NCBI GenBank assembly: GCA_945883815.1
Contig: CAMCYJ010000030.1
Location: 1-35,085, forward strand
DNA from: Akkermansia muciniphila
GTDB lineage: Bacteria; Verrucomicrobiota; Verrucomicrobiia; Limisphaerales; UBA9464
Direction of reading: 5' to 3'
DNA length: 35,085 nucleotides
Under the pieces are notes generated by a model, which made no database searches, was not told the origin of the DNA, and worked only from the letters and a program-made list of their open reading frames with translations. Position numbers and translations under genes: made by a program. Each line of letters starts with the position of its first letter. The stretch's first letter is position 1. Positions 25,295 to 34,316 of this stretch are shown in pieces.

Positions 25295-25978
25295 ATGCCA
25301 AAAATACTCGTCGTCGACGACGAACCTGATGCTCTGGAGGTCCTGGGCTTCAACCTGAAGAACGCCGGATACGAGGTGACGACGGCGGATGACGGCGATG
25401 CGGCATTGAAGAAAGCCCGCCAGCAGTTGCCCGATCTCATCCTGTTGGACCTCATGCTGCCCGAGGTCGACGGTTTGGAGGTGTGCAAACTGTTGCGGCG
25501 GGATCCGGCCACCAGTGGCATTCCCATCATCATGGTTACCGCCAAGGCCGGCGAGATCGACCGCGTGGTCGGTCTCGAATTGGGCGCCGACGACTACGTC
25601 ACCAAGCCCTTCAGTCCGCGGGAGTTGATCCTGCGCATTCGCAACTTGCTCAAGCGCCGCAGCGAGACCGAAGAGGAGAAACCTCAGACGATGCAGTTCG
25701 GCGACCTGCTCATCGACATCCCCCGCCACCTGGTCAGCGTGGCCGGCCAACGGATCGACCTGACGGCCACCGAGTTCAAACTGCTCATCGTGCTGGCACA
25801 ACGGCGCGGGCGGGTTCAAAGCCGTGAGGCCCTTCTGCGGGATGTCTGGGAATACGACAACCTCATCGACACCCGCACCGTCGATACTCACATGCGCCGC
25901 CTGCGCGAGAAGTTGGGCGAGGGTGCCCAGTACTTGGATACCGTCCGTGGTGTCGGCTACCGGTTCATGGAAGCCTGA
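25295..25978 (+). CDS. PhoB/OmpR-family response regulator
   Basis: The 227-aa protein is a receiver-plus-winged-helix transcription factor. The receiver domain starts MPKILVVDDEPDALEVL with the acidic pocket DDE, has the phospho-acceptor D52 in LILLDLMLPEVDG, the threonine/lysine switch MVTAKAGEID, and ADDYVTKPFSPREL. The C-terminal DNA-binding domain runs from about residue 130: LTATEFKLLIVLAQRRGRVQSREALLRDVW, then TVDTHMRRLREKLG and RGVGYRF. It is closest in layout to PhoB. The ATG at 25295 gives the standard start; an in-frame ATG at 25274 is possible. The partner kinase follows 13 bases after the stop. PhoB identity is not proven, since no pst or phoU gene is in the window. Confidence 0.93.
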   Translation: MPKILVVDDEPDALEVLGFNLKNAGYEVTTADDGDAALKKARQQLPDLILLDLMLPEVDGLEVCKLLRRDPATSGIPIIMVTAKAGEIDRVVGLELGADDYVTKPFSPRELILRIRNLLKRRSETEEEKPQTMQFGDLLIDIPRHLVSVAGQRIDLTATEFKLLIVLAQRRGRVQSREALLRDVWEYDNLIDTRTVDTHMRRLREKLGEGAQYLDTVRGVGYRFMEA

Positions 25979-25991
25979 GTTCCGCGTGTCC

Positions 25992-27203
25992 ATGTCTCCA
26001 TTATTGGCAGCATTTCTGGGTGCCGGTATGTCGGGTGCCGGTGTCGCTCTATTTTTGAGGGGGCGCTGGCTTCGGGAGGCTCGTGAGGCGTCTTCCCTGA
26101 AGGATCAACTGGCCCGGGAACGTTCCAATCGGGCTGAATCTCAGGCGGCCGAGAATGCCCGGCAACAGGCCCTCTTCGAGAACATGTTGGAGGGGGTCCT
26201 GTTGGTGGATGCCTCCGGACGGGTGCAGTTCACCAACACCGCCTGCCGGCGTTTTTTTGATCTCGAGGCCGATGTTCGGGGGCGAACCCTGCTCGAAGCC
26301 TTCCGGTGCAACGAACTCTCCGCCGTGGCGGTGGAGGCAGCGAAGGCGGGTCGGGTCAACGGCAAGGAATTGGAGTTGGAAGCCGGCCCGGAAGCCCGGT
26401 TGCTTCAGGTCAATGCGGTCGCTCTGATGGGTCCCGAGGGGCGTCCTGACGGAGTCTTGATGGTGTTGCACGATGCGACGCGGTTGCGGCAGCTGGAGCG
26501 GACTCGACGCGAATTCGTGGCCAATGTGAGCCATGAGCTGCGCACGCCGCTGTCGCTCATCAAGGGTTCGGTCGAGACATTGCTCGATGGAGCGGTTTCC
26601 CAGCCAGCCATCGCCTCCAAGTTCCTGGACATCATCGATCGCCACTGTGACCGGTTGACCTTCCTCATCGAGGATCTCCTGACGCTGTCCCGCCTGGAGT
26701 CGGGTCAGCTGGCCATCAATTACGATATCGTTCCCCTGCGCGGTCATGTGTCGGAGGTCTTTGACGATTTCCGCCGGAAGGCCGAGGAGCGCGGGGTTCA
26801 GCTCTTCAACGATGTGCCTTCCGGACTCCGCGCCCGGGCCGATTCGGATCGGCTGGACCAGGTGCTCTCCAACCTCATCGACAATGCCATCAAATACGGT
26901 CGTCACGGCGGCAGTGTGCGTATCGAGGGGCGTGAGATTCCCGGGAGTGATTTGATCGAAATGGCCGTCGCCGACGACGGTCCGGGCATTCCTACCGAGG
27001 CGGCTGAGCGGGTCTTCGAACGGTTCTACCGGGTGGACACGGCCCGCTCTCGGGAGCAGGGAGGCACGGGCTTGGGTCTGAGCATCGTCAAGCATATCAT
27101 CCAGGCCCATGGCGGCGAGGTACGCCTCGAGACCGCTCCGGCCAAGGGGGCTGCCTTTCGCTTCACGCTGCCGGCCGTGCCGCCGCCGGTGGCCGGCAAA
27201 TGA
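25992..27203 (+). CDS. PhoR-like sensor histidine kinase
   Basis: The 403-aa kinase has one N-terminal membrane segment (about residues 3-22), a short coiled linker (REASSLKDQLARERSNRAESQ), and a cytosolic PAS domain (ALFENMLEGVLLVDASGRVQFTN, about 62-165). HisKA follows with phospho-accepting H181 in NVSHELRTPLSLIKGSVE, then the HATPase domain with the N box NLIDNAIKYG (294-303), VADDGPGIP (G1), FERFYRVD (F) and GGTGLGLSIVKHI (G2). There is no sizeable periplasmic sensor, which matches PhoR-type kinases that sense through partner proteins. It starts 13 bases after the response regulator, with a GTG at 25986 as an alternative start, so the two are an operon pair. Confidence 0.93.
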   Translation: MSPLLAAFLGAGMSGAGVALFLRGRWLREAREASSLKDQLARERSNRAESQAAENARQQALFENMLEGVLLVDASGRVQFTNTACRRFFDLEADVRGRTLLEAFRCNELSAVAVEAAKAGRVNGKELELEAGPEARLLQVNAVALMGPEGRPDGVLMVLHDATRLRQLERTRREFVANVSHELRTPLSLIKGSVETLLDGAVSQPAIASKFLDIIDRHCDRLTFLIEDLLTLSRLESGQLAINYDIVPLRGHVSEVFDDFRRKAEERGVQLFNDVPSGLRARADSDRLDQVLSNLIDNAIKYGRHGGSVRIEGREIPGSDLIEMAVADDGPGIPTEAAERVFERFYRVDTARSREQGGTGLGLSIVKHIIQAHGGEVRLETAPAKGAAFRFTLPAVPPPVAGK

Positions 27204-27287
27204 TTTGCAGGGGCCCGCGTTACCCCGCTCCTTGCCCGGGTCTTCTGCGTGACTCTGGACTGCTTCCCGGGTAGGCCTTGTCTCGAT

Positions 27288-28385
27288 ATGTCCGATTTGA
27301 CCGCCGAGTCGTCCCAGCCGCTGGTGTTCGATTGCCATTTGGACCTCTCCATGAATGCCATGGAGTGGAACCGGGATTTGACCCGGTCCTTGGAGTACAT
27401 CCGTCGCCGCGAGCAACACCAGCGGGACCAGCCCGATCGGGGCAACGGGATCGTCTGCTTTCCGGAAATGCGCCGGGGCAACATGGGTCTGTGTGTGGCG
27501 ACCCAGATCGCTCGATCGGTGAACCGGTTCAGCCGCATGCCCGGTTGGAGCAGCGCCTCGCAGGCCTGGGCCCAGACCCAGGGACAGTTGGCTTGGTACC
27601 GCGAGATGGAGGCCGCGGGCGAACTGCGCTGCATCACCGACCGGGCCGGCCTGGAGGCACACCTCGCCGATTGGCAACGTCCATCGACCGAGCGGAAGCC
27701 CATCGGATACATCCTGAGTTTGGAAGGGGCCGATTCGCTCCACACACCCGCTCATTTGGAGCGGGCTTATGCCTACGGATTGCGCGCCGTGGGCCTGACC
27801 CATTATGGCCCCGGTCTTTGCGGTGCCGGTACCGACGACGAGGGGCCTTTGAGTGCCCACGGGCGTGAACTTTTGGTCGAGGTGGAGCGGTTGGGACTGA
27901 TCCTCGACGTCACCCACCTGAGTGATGAGTCCTTCCGGGATGCCTTGGATCGGTTTTCCGGGCCCGTTTGGGCGAGTCATTCCAATTGCCGCGCCCTGGC
28001 CGATTGGAACCGGCAGTTCACCGACGATCAAATCCGCGAACTCATTGGCCGCGACGCGGTCATTGGTGTGGCGGTGGATGCGATCATGATGGTCCACGGT
28101 TGGCGCCACCTCCGCTCCAAGCCGGCCGATTTCGATCTCAGCCTGGAGCACCTGGCCAACCACATCGACCACATTTGCCAACTGGCCGGGAATGCCCGTC
28201 ATGTGGGCATTGGCACCGATGCCGACGGCGGTTTCGGCACCGAGCAAATGCCCGCCGACCTGGGCTCCATTGCCGACATCCAGAAGCTGGGTCCCATCCT
28301 GTCGCGTCGCGGTTACTCGAAGGTGGACATCGACGGAATTTTCCACGGCAACTTCCTGGCCCTGCTCCGTCGGGTTTGGAAATAA
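27288..28385 (+). CDS. Membrane dipeptidase family (peptidase M19)
   Basis: M19 enzymes are di-zinc hydrolases that split dipeptides, often with a D-residue, as in renal dipeptidase and PepD-type bacterial enzymes. The 365-aa protein has the metal-binding FDCHLDL (H17, D19), the bridging glutamate in LSLEGADSL, DVTHLSDESF and ASHSNCRAL for the further histidines, and GIGTDADGGFG for the catalytic-site Asp. No signal peptide or lipid anchor is seen, so it is probably cytosolic despite the family name. The ATG at 27288 is preferred; a start at 27249 adds a non-conserved tail. It follows the kinase by 84 bases on the same strand. Two inverted copies of the dispersed repeat begin about 45 bases after its stop. 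Confidence 0.9.
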   Translation: MSDLTAESSQPLVFDCHLDLSMNAMEWNRDLTRSLEYIRRREQHQRDQPDRGNGIVCFPEMRRGNMGLCVATQIARSVNRFSRMPGWSSASQAWAQTQGQLAWYREMEAAGELRCITDRAGLEAHLADWQRPSTERKPIGYILSLEGADSLHTPAHLERAYAYGLRAVGLTHYGPGLCGAGTDDEGPLSAHGRELLVEVERLGLILDVTHLSDESFRDALDRFSGPVWASHSNCRALADWNRQFTDDQIRELIGRDAVIGVAVDAIMMVHGWRHLRSKPADFDLSLEHLANHIDHICQLAGNARHVGIGTDADGGFGTEQMPADLGSIADIQKLGPILSRRGYSKVDIDGIFHGNFLALLRRVWK

Positions 28386-28428
28386 CCTGTTCAGAGTCGG
28401 CGTTCTGCAAGCTCCGCCCCGCAGCGGG

Positions 28429-28630
28429 CGGCAGCGGGACCGGGCCGGAGCAAGCATTGGAAGCGATCAAACCCTTCCCTCGCGCGGAGCGCGAAAGCTC
28501 ACCCTCCCCCGAGCTTACCTGCGTGCGCAGGACCGATCCCGCGGAGCCCTCCCCGAGGCACCAACCCCGGGCGCCAGCCTCAGAAAGTTTGCCGCAGGTG
28601 ATAGGTTGTAGTGTTCCTTTTTGTGTAAAT
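28429..28630 (-). repeat. Dispersed palindromic repeat, copy F, within a 202-bp direct repeat
   Basis: Read on the - strand, the core (about 28432-28547) starts GCTCCGCGGGATCGGTCC, continues GCAGGTAAGCTCGGG, and ends GCTCCGGCCCGGTCCCGC, matching copies A-E but inverted. A tail through CAGAAAGTTTGCCGCAGG to TTGTGTAAAT is shared only with copy G. Confidence 0.85.
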
Positions 28631-28652
28631 CGGTGGGACCCCACAACCGAAG

Positions 28653-28854
28653 CGGCAGCGGGACCGGGCCGGAGCAAGCATTGGAAGCGATCAAACCCTT
28701 CCCTCGCGCGGAGCGCGAAAGCTCACCCTCCCCCGAGCTTACCTGCGTGCGCAGGACCGATCCCGCGGAGCTTTCCCCGAGGCACCAACCCCGGGCGCCA
28801 GCCTCAGAAAGTTTGCCGCAGGTGATCTGTTGTAGTGTCCCCTTTTGTGTAAAT
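28653..28854 (-). repeat. Dispersed palindromic repeat, copy G, within a 202-bp direct repeat
   Basis: This is a near-identical duplicate of 28429-28630 with an offset of 224 bases. The only visible differences are a few bases around GCGGAGC(CC/TT)TCC and GTGAT(AG/CT)GTTGTAGTG, and the T/C run after it. Such close identity points to a recent duplication. The 543-base gap from the dipeptidase to the RND gene is almost entirely these two units; no gene is seen in it. Confidence 0.88.
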
Positions 28855-28928
28855 AGCCGGGGGCGACCCCTTTCGAGTTCATCTCACCGTTGAGTTTCGG
28901 AGCGCGAACCCGCTCAATCGTCTCCTCG

Positions 28929-31900
28929 ATGATCCTGCCTCGCATGTCCATCCAGCGTCCCATCCTGGCCTGGATGATGAATTTGGTGCTGGTGCTCTTC
29001 GGGTTGATCGGGCTGTCCCGCCTGCCCGTCCGCGAGCTGCCAGACATCGATCCGCCGATTGTTTCGGTGACGACGGTCTTCCCCGGGGCCAATGCCCAGG
29101 TCGTTGAGACGGAGGTGACCGAGCGGCTTGAGGAGGCCATCAACAACATCGAGGGCATCAAGACCCTCCGCAGTGAAAGCCGCGAGGGCGTTAGCAATAT
29201 TTCCGTGGAGTTCGACCTCTCCCGAGATATCGACACTTCTGCCCAGGATGTCCGGGACCGGGTTTCCCGGGTGCGAGGGGCACTGCCTCGAGACATCCGT
29301 GAGCCCATCGTCTCCAAGCAGGACTCCGACGCGCAGCCGATTCTCTGGATCGCTCTGAACAGCGAGCGGTATTCGCCGCTGGAGATGACCACCCTCGCGG
29401 AGAAGCAAATCAAACCGCGCTTCCAGGGAGTTACCGGCGTGTCTTCGATCACCATTGGTGGCGAGAAGCGCTACGCGATGCGGCTGTGGCTCGACTCGGC
29501 CCGGATGGCTGCCCGGCGGGTGACTGTCCTGGATGTGCAGCAAGCGCTCCGTCAGCAGAACATCGAATTGCCCAGTGGGCGCGTGGAGAACCTCGACCGG
29601 GAGATGACCATTCAGACCCGAGGCGAAATGAAGACCGCCGAGGAATTCAACAACCTGGTGCTCCGCGCGGAAGGGGCCAACTTGGTCCGGCTCAAGGATG
29701 TGGGCCGTGCCGAGGACGGCGTCTCCGATTACCGCACCATCGCCCGGGCCTCGGGCAAGCCCTGCATTTTCCTGGGCGTCGTCAAACAGGCCAAGGCCAA
29801 CACGGTCAATGTGGCCCAGTCGATTCGTGCCGAGATGGAGGCCATCCGTCCGACCCTGCCTGAAGGGGTGGAGATGTGGGTCAACTACGACTCCAGCATC
29901 TATGTTGAAAAAGCCATTAGCGAGGTGTGGGACACGCTGGCCATCGCCTTCGGCCTGGTGGTGCTCATCATCTTCGTCTTCCTCCGGGATTTGCGGGCCA
30001 CGATCATTCCCACGGTGGCTATTCCGGTGTCCATCATCGGCACCTTCGCTGTGCTCCACCTCATGGGCTACTCGGTGAACATCCTCACCATGCTCGCTCT
30101 CGTGCTCGTGATCGGCATCGTGGTGGACGATGCCATCGTGGTGCTGGAGGCCATTTACCGGCACATCGAGGAAGGCATGAAACCCATGGCGGCGGCCTTC
30201 AAGGCCATGGAGGAGATCAGCTTCGCGGTCATCGCCATCACCCTCTCGCTGGTGGCCGTTTTCACGCCGCTGGCCTTCCAGAAGAGCACCACGGGCCGTC
30301 TGTTCATCGAGTTCGCCGTGGCCGTCTCGGTTTCGGTCATCATCTCGGCCTTCGTGGCGCTCACCTTGTCGCCAGCGATCGCCGCCCGGGTGCTCAAGCC
30401 CATCCACGGCAAGAAGGCCACCGGACTCTTCGCGGTGTTCGAGGCCGTCCTTGACGCGGTGACGCAGGGGTACCTGGGATCCCTGCGCTGGGCGCTGCGC
30501 CACCGGTTCCTCTCGGTGCTGGTCACCCTGGCGACCGTCGCCCTCATGGTCTTCGCCTACCGGGGGCTCGATAAGGACTTCCTGCCGCAGGAGGACAAGA
30601 GTCGCATGTTCGCCATCGTCCTCACCCCGAATGGCTCCACCAGCGAGTTCACCGACCGGCAGCTCCGCAAGGCTGAAGCCATCGTAGCGAGTTACCCGGA
30701 GGTGCAGAGCTACGGTGCCATTGTGGCCCCGGGATTCAGCGGGCCGGGTCAGGCGTCGTTCGGTATCGTGTTTGTCAGCTTTCAGGATCGCTCCCTGCGC
30801 AAGCGGTCCACCCAGGAGATTGTCAATGGACCGGGTGGCATGGCGCAGCGCTTCTTCGCGGAGGTCGAGGGCGGCTTCGCCATCGCCAATTTGCCCAAGG
30901 CCATCGAGGTGAGCTTCAACAGCTCGCCTTTCGAGTTGGTGGTGCAGAACCAGGATCTCGAGACCTTGAACCAGACGGTGCAGGCGCTTTCGGCCCGCAT
31001 CGGTGGGCTCACCAACGCCGCAGGTCAACCGCTGCTCAAGAACCTCCGGGTGAGCTACGAGGTGGACAAGCCGGAGCTGCGCCTCTCGGTGGATCGCAGC
31101 CGGGCCGCGGCGCTGGGGGTGACCATCGAAGACATCTCGCGCACCCTCCAAATTCTCTTCGGCGGCCTCGACCTCAGCCGCCTCAAGGTGGGCGGCAAGG
31201 AATACGAAGTGATCGCCCAATTGGAACGGGCCTCCCGCCTGACGCCGCAGGAGTTGGACACGGTGTATGTCCGCAATCAGCGCGGTGAACTCATCCAGCT
31301 CAACGCCCTGGTGACCCGGACCTCTGGCGCAGCGCCCAATTCCATCAGCCACTATGGCCGACTGCGGAGCGCCAGTATTACGGCTTCTCCGGGCGGGGTC
31401 CCCATTGGTGTGGTGGTGGAGCAGGTTCAACCGCTCCTGAAGGATCTGCCGGCAGGCACGCTGCATGCCTGGGAAGGTGAGGCCAAGAACCTGGCCGACA
31501 GCACGGGCGAGATCTGGTTCGTGCTCGGGTTGGCGGCGATCATCGTCTACATGACCCTCGCCGCGCAGTTCGAGAGCTTGATCCATCCGTTCACGGTCAT
31601 GTTGGCATTGCCCTTGGCGGCCGTGGGAGCCTTCGGTTTGCTGTGGTTGCTGGCCTTCCTCGGCAAGATCGGTGTCATTCCGGTGATCCCGTCCATGAAC
31701 ATCAACCTGTTCAGCCAGATCGGCCTGGTGCTCCTCATCGGGCTGGTCACCAAGAATTCCATCCTGCTGGTCGAATACGCGAATCAGCGCGCCCAGCAGG
31801 GCATTGACCCGGTCACGGCGATGATGGAAGCCGGTCGCGTTCGCTTGCGGCCGATCCTCATGACGGCCTTCTCCACGGTGGCGGGCATCCTGCCCATCGC

Positions 31901-32096
31901 CATCGGGTTCGGTGCGGGTGCTGAAAGCCGTCGCCCCATGGGGGTCGCGGTGGTGGGAGGAATGCTCACCAGCACCTTCCTGACCTTGTATGTGATCCCG
32001 GTCGTTTACGTGCTGCTCGACCGCTGGTTCCCGACGCGGCCGGTGCTCTCGGAAGAGCCTTCTCGAACCTCGCCAAACCCAGCCCTGGTCCACTGA
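28929..32096 (+). CDS. RND-family efflux permease (AcrB/MexB/MdtC-like inner-membrane pump)
   Basis: This 1055-aa proton-driven transporter has the full RND layout: a first membrane helix (AWMMNLVLVLFGLIGLSRL), a large periplasmic porter loop, TM helices 2-6 from about residue 330, a second porter loop, and TM 8-12. The proton relay is intact: D400-D401 in IGIVVDDAIVVLEAIYR (TM4) and K942 in VTKNSILLVEYANQ (TM10). The start PELPDIDPP-type motif (LPVRELPDIDPPIVSVTTVFPGA) and GASA-like 'FPGANAQVVETEVTERLE' are typical of drug pumps of the hydrophobe/amphiphile exporter class. No membrane-fusion or TolC-like gene is adjacent, so partners must be elsewhere. The ATG at 28929 is chosen; a TTG at 28890 and an ATG at 28944 are alternatives. 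The next gene starts 4 bases after its stop. Confidence 0.94.
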   Translation: MILPRMSIQRPILAWMMNLVLVLFGLIGLSRLPVRELPDIDPPIVSVTTVFPGANAQVVETEVTERLEEAINNIEGIKTLRSESREGVSNISVEFDLSRDIDTSAQDVRDRVSRVRGALPRDIREPIVSKQDSDAQPILWIALNSERYSPLEMTTLAEKQIKPRFQGVTGVSSITIGGEKRYAMRLWLDSARMAARRVTVLDVQQALRQQNIELPSGRVENLDREMTIQTRGEMKTAEEFNNLVLRAEGANLVRLKDVGRAEDGVSDYRTIARASGKPCIFLGVVKQAKANTVNVAQSIRAEMEAIRPTLPEGVEMWVNYDSSIYVEKAISEVWDTLAIAFGLVVLIIFVFLRDLRATIIPTVAIPVSIIGTFAVLHLMGYSVNILTMLALVLVIGIVVDDAIVVLEAIYRHIEEGMKPMAAAFKAMEEISFAVIAITLSLVAVFTPLAFQKSTTGRLFIEFAVAVSVSVIISAFVALTLSPAIAARVLKPIHGKKATGLFAVFEAVLDAVTQGYLGSLRWALRHRFLSVLVTLATVALMVFAYRGLDKDFLPQEDKSRMFAIVLTPNGSTSEFTDRQLRKAEAIVASYPEVQSYGAIVAPGFSGPGQASFGIVFVSFQDRSLRKRSTQEIVNGPGGMAQRFFAEVEGGFAIANLPKAIEVSFNSSPFELVVQNQDLETLNQTVQALSARIGGLTNAAGQPLLKNLRVSYEVDKPELRLSVDRSRAAALGVTIEDISRTLQILFGGLDLSRLKVGGKEYEVIAQLERASRLTPQELDTVYVRNQRGELIQLNALVTRTSGAAPNSISHYGRLRSASITASPGGVPIGVVVEQVQPLLKDLPAGTLHAWEGEAKNLADSTGEIWFVLGLAAIIVYMTLAAQFESLIHPFTVMLALPLAAVGAFGLLWLLAFLGKIGVIPVIPSMNINLFSQIGLVLLIGLVTKNSILLVEYANQRAQQGIDPVTAMMEAGRVRLRPILMTAFSTVAGILPIAIGFGAGAESRRPMGVAVVGGMLTSTFLTLYVIPVVYVLLDRWFPTRPVLSEEPSRTSPNPALVH

Positions 32097-32100
32097 TGCC

Positions 32101-33324
32101 ATGACCCATCGCTCCGACCCATCGCAACCGGCTATTCGTCGTCTTCCGGCCATCGCCCGATGGGCGGTCTGGGTGCTCGTCGTTGGCGTCATGGGGTGTC
32201 GAGCGCCTCAGTCTTCGCCGCCGGCTCTGTCCTCGGTTTTTCGCTCCGAGAAGCTGGCGTCGATCGACGGGGCCATCTCGCAATCCATCGCCTCCAACCG
32301 TTGCCCGGGCGGAGTGTTTTGGTTGGAGCGCAACGGGGTGGTGTATTCCAAGGCCTATGGACACCGCTCGGTGGACCCATCGCCGGAGCCGGCCAGCTTG
32401 GGCACAATTTATGATGCGGCCTCGCTCACCAAGGTGTTGGCCACGGCTCCGGCAGTGGCCTTACTGATCGAGAAGGGGTTGGTCGATCCGGAGAAGCCCC
32501 TGGCCCAATACCTCCCGGCCTTTGCGACCCATGGCAAGGAAGCCATCACGGTGCGCCAAGTGCTGACGCACACCTCGGGTCTGCGGCCCGGCCTCGGTGG
32601 TGGGTCTTGGAGTGGCTCCGACAAGGCCCTGGAACTGGCCTGCGATGAAAAGCCCACCCATTTGCCGGACACCCGATTCGTGTATTCCGACATCAACTTC
32701 ATCCTGCTGGGCAAGCTCGTGGAGAAGGTCTCGGGCCAGACCTTGGACGCGTTTTGCGAGGCCCACTTGTATCGGCCTCTGAAGATGCGGGACACGGCTT
32801 ACCGTCCTTTGCTGCACGGGTTGGCGGTCGACCGCATCGCCCCGACCGAACGGCGTGCCGATGGCTCCTGCTTCCGGGGCGAGGTGCACGACCCGACCGC
32901 CCGCAAGATGGGCGGCGTTGCCGGCCACGCGGGCTTGTTTACCACCGCCTCCGATGTGGCCCGCTTCTGCCGCATGATGGATGCCGGCGGCGTCCTCGAG
33001 GGGGTGCGGGTGATGCGTCCAGAGACGGTGGCCCGCATGATCTCGGTGCAAACACCCCCGAACCTTCCGAAACGAGGACTGGGCTGGGACATCGATTCGC
33101 CCTATGCCGGGCCGCGCGGATCGCTCTTCCCGGTCGGCTCGTTCGGTCATTCGGGTTGGACCGGCACCTCCCTCTGGCAAGACCCGGGCAGCCACACCTG
33201 GGTGATCTTCCTGAGCAACCGCAATCATCCCACCGAAGAGGGCAACATCCTGGCCCTGCGCCGCCAACTCGGCACCCTAGCGGCCGAGTCGTTGGTGGGA
33301 GTGGAGTTCGGGATGCTGCGGTAG
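32101..33324 (+). CDS. Beta-lactamase-fold serine hydrolase, probable lipoprotein
   Basis: The 407-aa protein belongs to the class C beta-lactamase / penicillin-binding-protein-like esterase family. It has the nucleophile motif SLTK (S108, K111) in YDAASLTKVLAT, the second motif YSDIN from Y195, a conserved LTHTSGLRPG, GHAGLFTTASDVARF, and the third motif HSG in FGHSGWTG. The N-terminus has a hydrophobic segment ending VVGVMGC, so C33 may be lipidated. Members of this broad family act as esterases, D-amino-acid peptidases or transpeptidase-like enzymes, and few are true antibiotic-degrading lactamases; the substrate here is unknown. It starts only 4 bases after the RND permease, so the two are probably co-transcribed. 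Confidence 0.9.
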   Translation: MTHRSDPSQPAIRRLPAIARWAVWVLVVGVMGCRAPQSSPPALSSVFRSEKLASIDGAISQSIASNRCPGGVFWLERNGVVYSKAYGHRSVDPSPEPASLGTIYDAASLTKVLATAPAVALLIEKGLVDPEKPLAQYLPAFATHGKEAITVRQVLTHTSGLRPGLGGGSWSGSDKALELACDEKPTHLPDTRFVYSDINFILLGKLVEKVSGQTLDAFCEAHLYRPLKMRDTAYRPLLHGLAVDRIAPTERRADGSCFRGEVHDPTARKMGGVAGHAGLFTTASDVARFCRMMDAGGVLEGVRVMRPETVARMISVQTPPNLPKRGLGWDIDSPYAGPRGSLFPVGSFGHSGWTGTSLWQDPGSHTWVIFLSNRNHPTEEGNILALRRQLGTLAAESLVGVEFGMLR

Positions 33325-33414
33325 GATTGGCCGGGGATTGGCCGACCAGCCGCAACTCCACCCTTGACCCCGCCGGGATTGCGGAGCCGGATATTTCAAA
33401 CTCCTGATCTTGCC

Positions 33415-34239
<825 letters not shown>

Positions 34240-34249
34240 GCGGGCGCCG

Positions 34250-34261
34250 GACCCTAGGGTC
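34250..34261. other. Perfect 12-base palindrome after the pseudopilin gene
   Basis: GACCCTAGGGTC is fully self-complementary with no loop and sits 10 bases past the pseudopilin stop. It could be a protein-binding site, but chance is possible. Confidence 0.3.
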
Positions 34262-34316
34262 GATGTCACCGGTTCGTGGATTGTGCTCCGCGGGCCCCAT
34301 GGTTCAGGGTCTTGGG

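Noticed and set aside
27968..28825. Open frames through the dipeptidase end and repeats F-G (both strands)
   Set aside because: They read the dipeptidase out of frame and then the duplicated repeat; the repeated peptide simply mirrors the 202-bp duplication.
28914..32192. A very long open frame on the - strand across the RND gene (about 1092 codons)
   Set aside because: Its translation is His/Asp/Gly/Arg-rich low-complexity with no motif, and the + strand holds a full RND pump. Long antisense frames are expected in such GC-rich sequence; the same applies to 1970-3697, 14376-16475 and 26049-28457 on the - strand.
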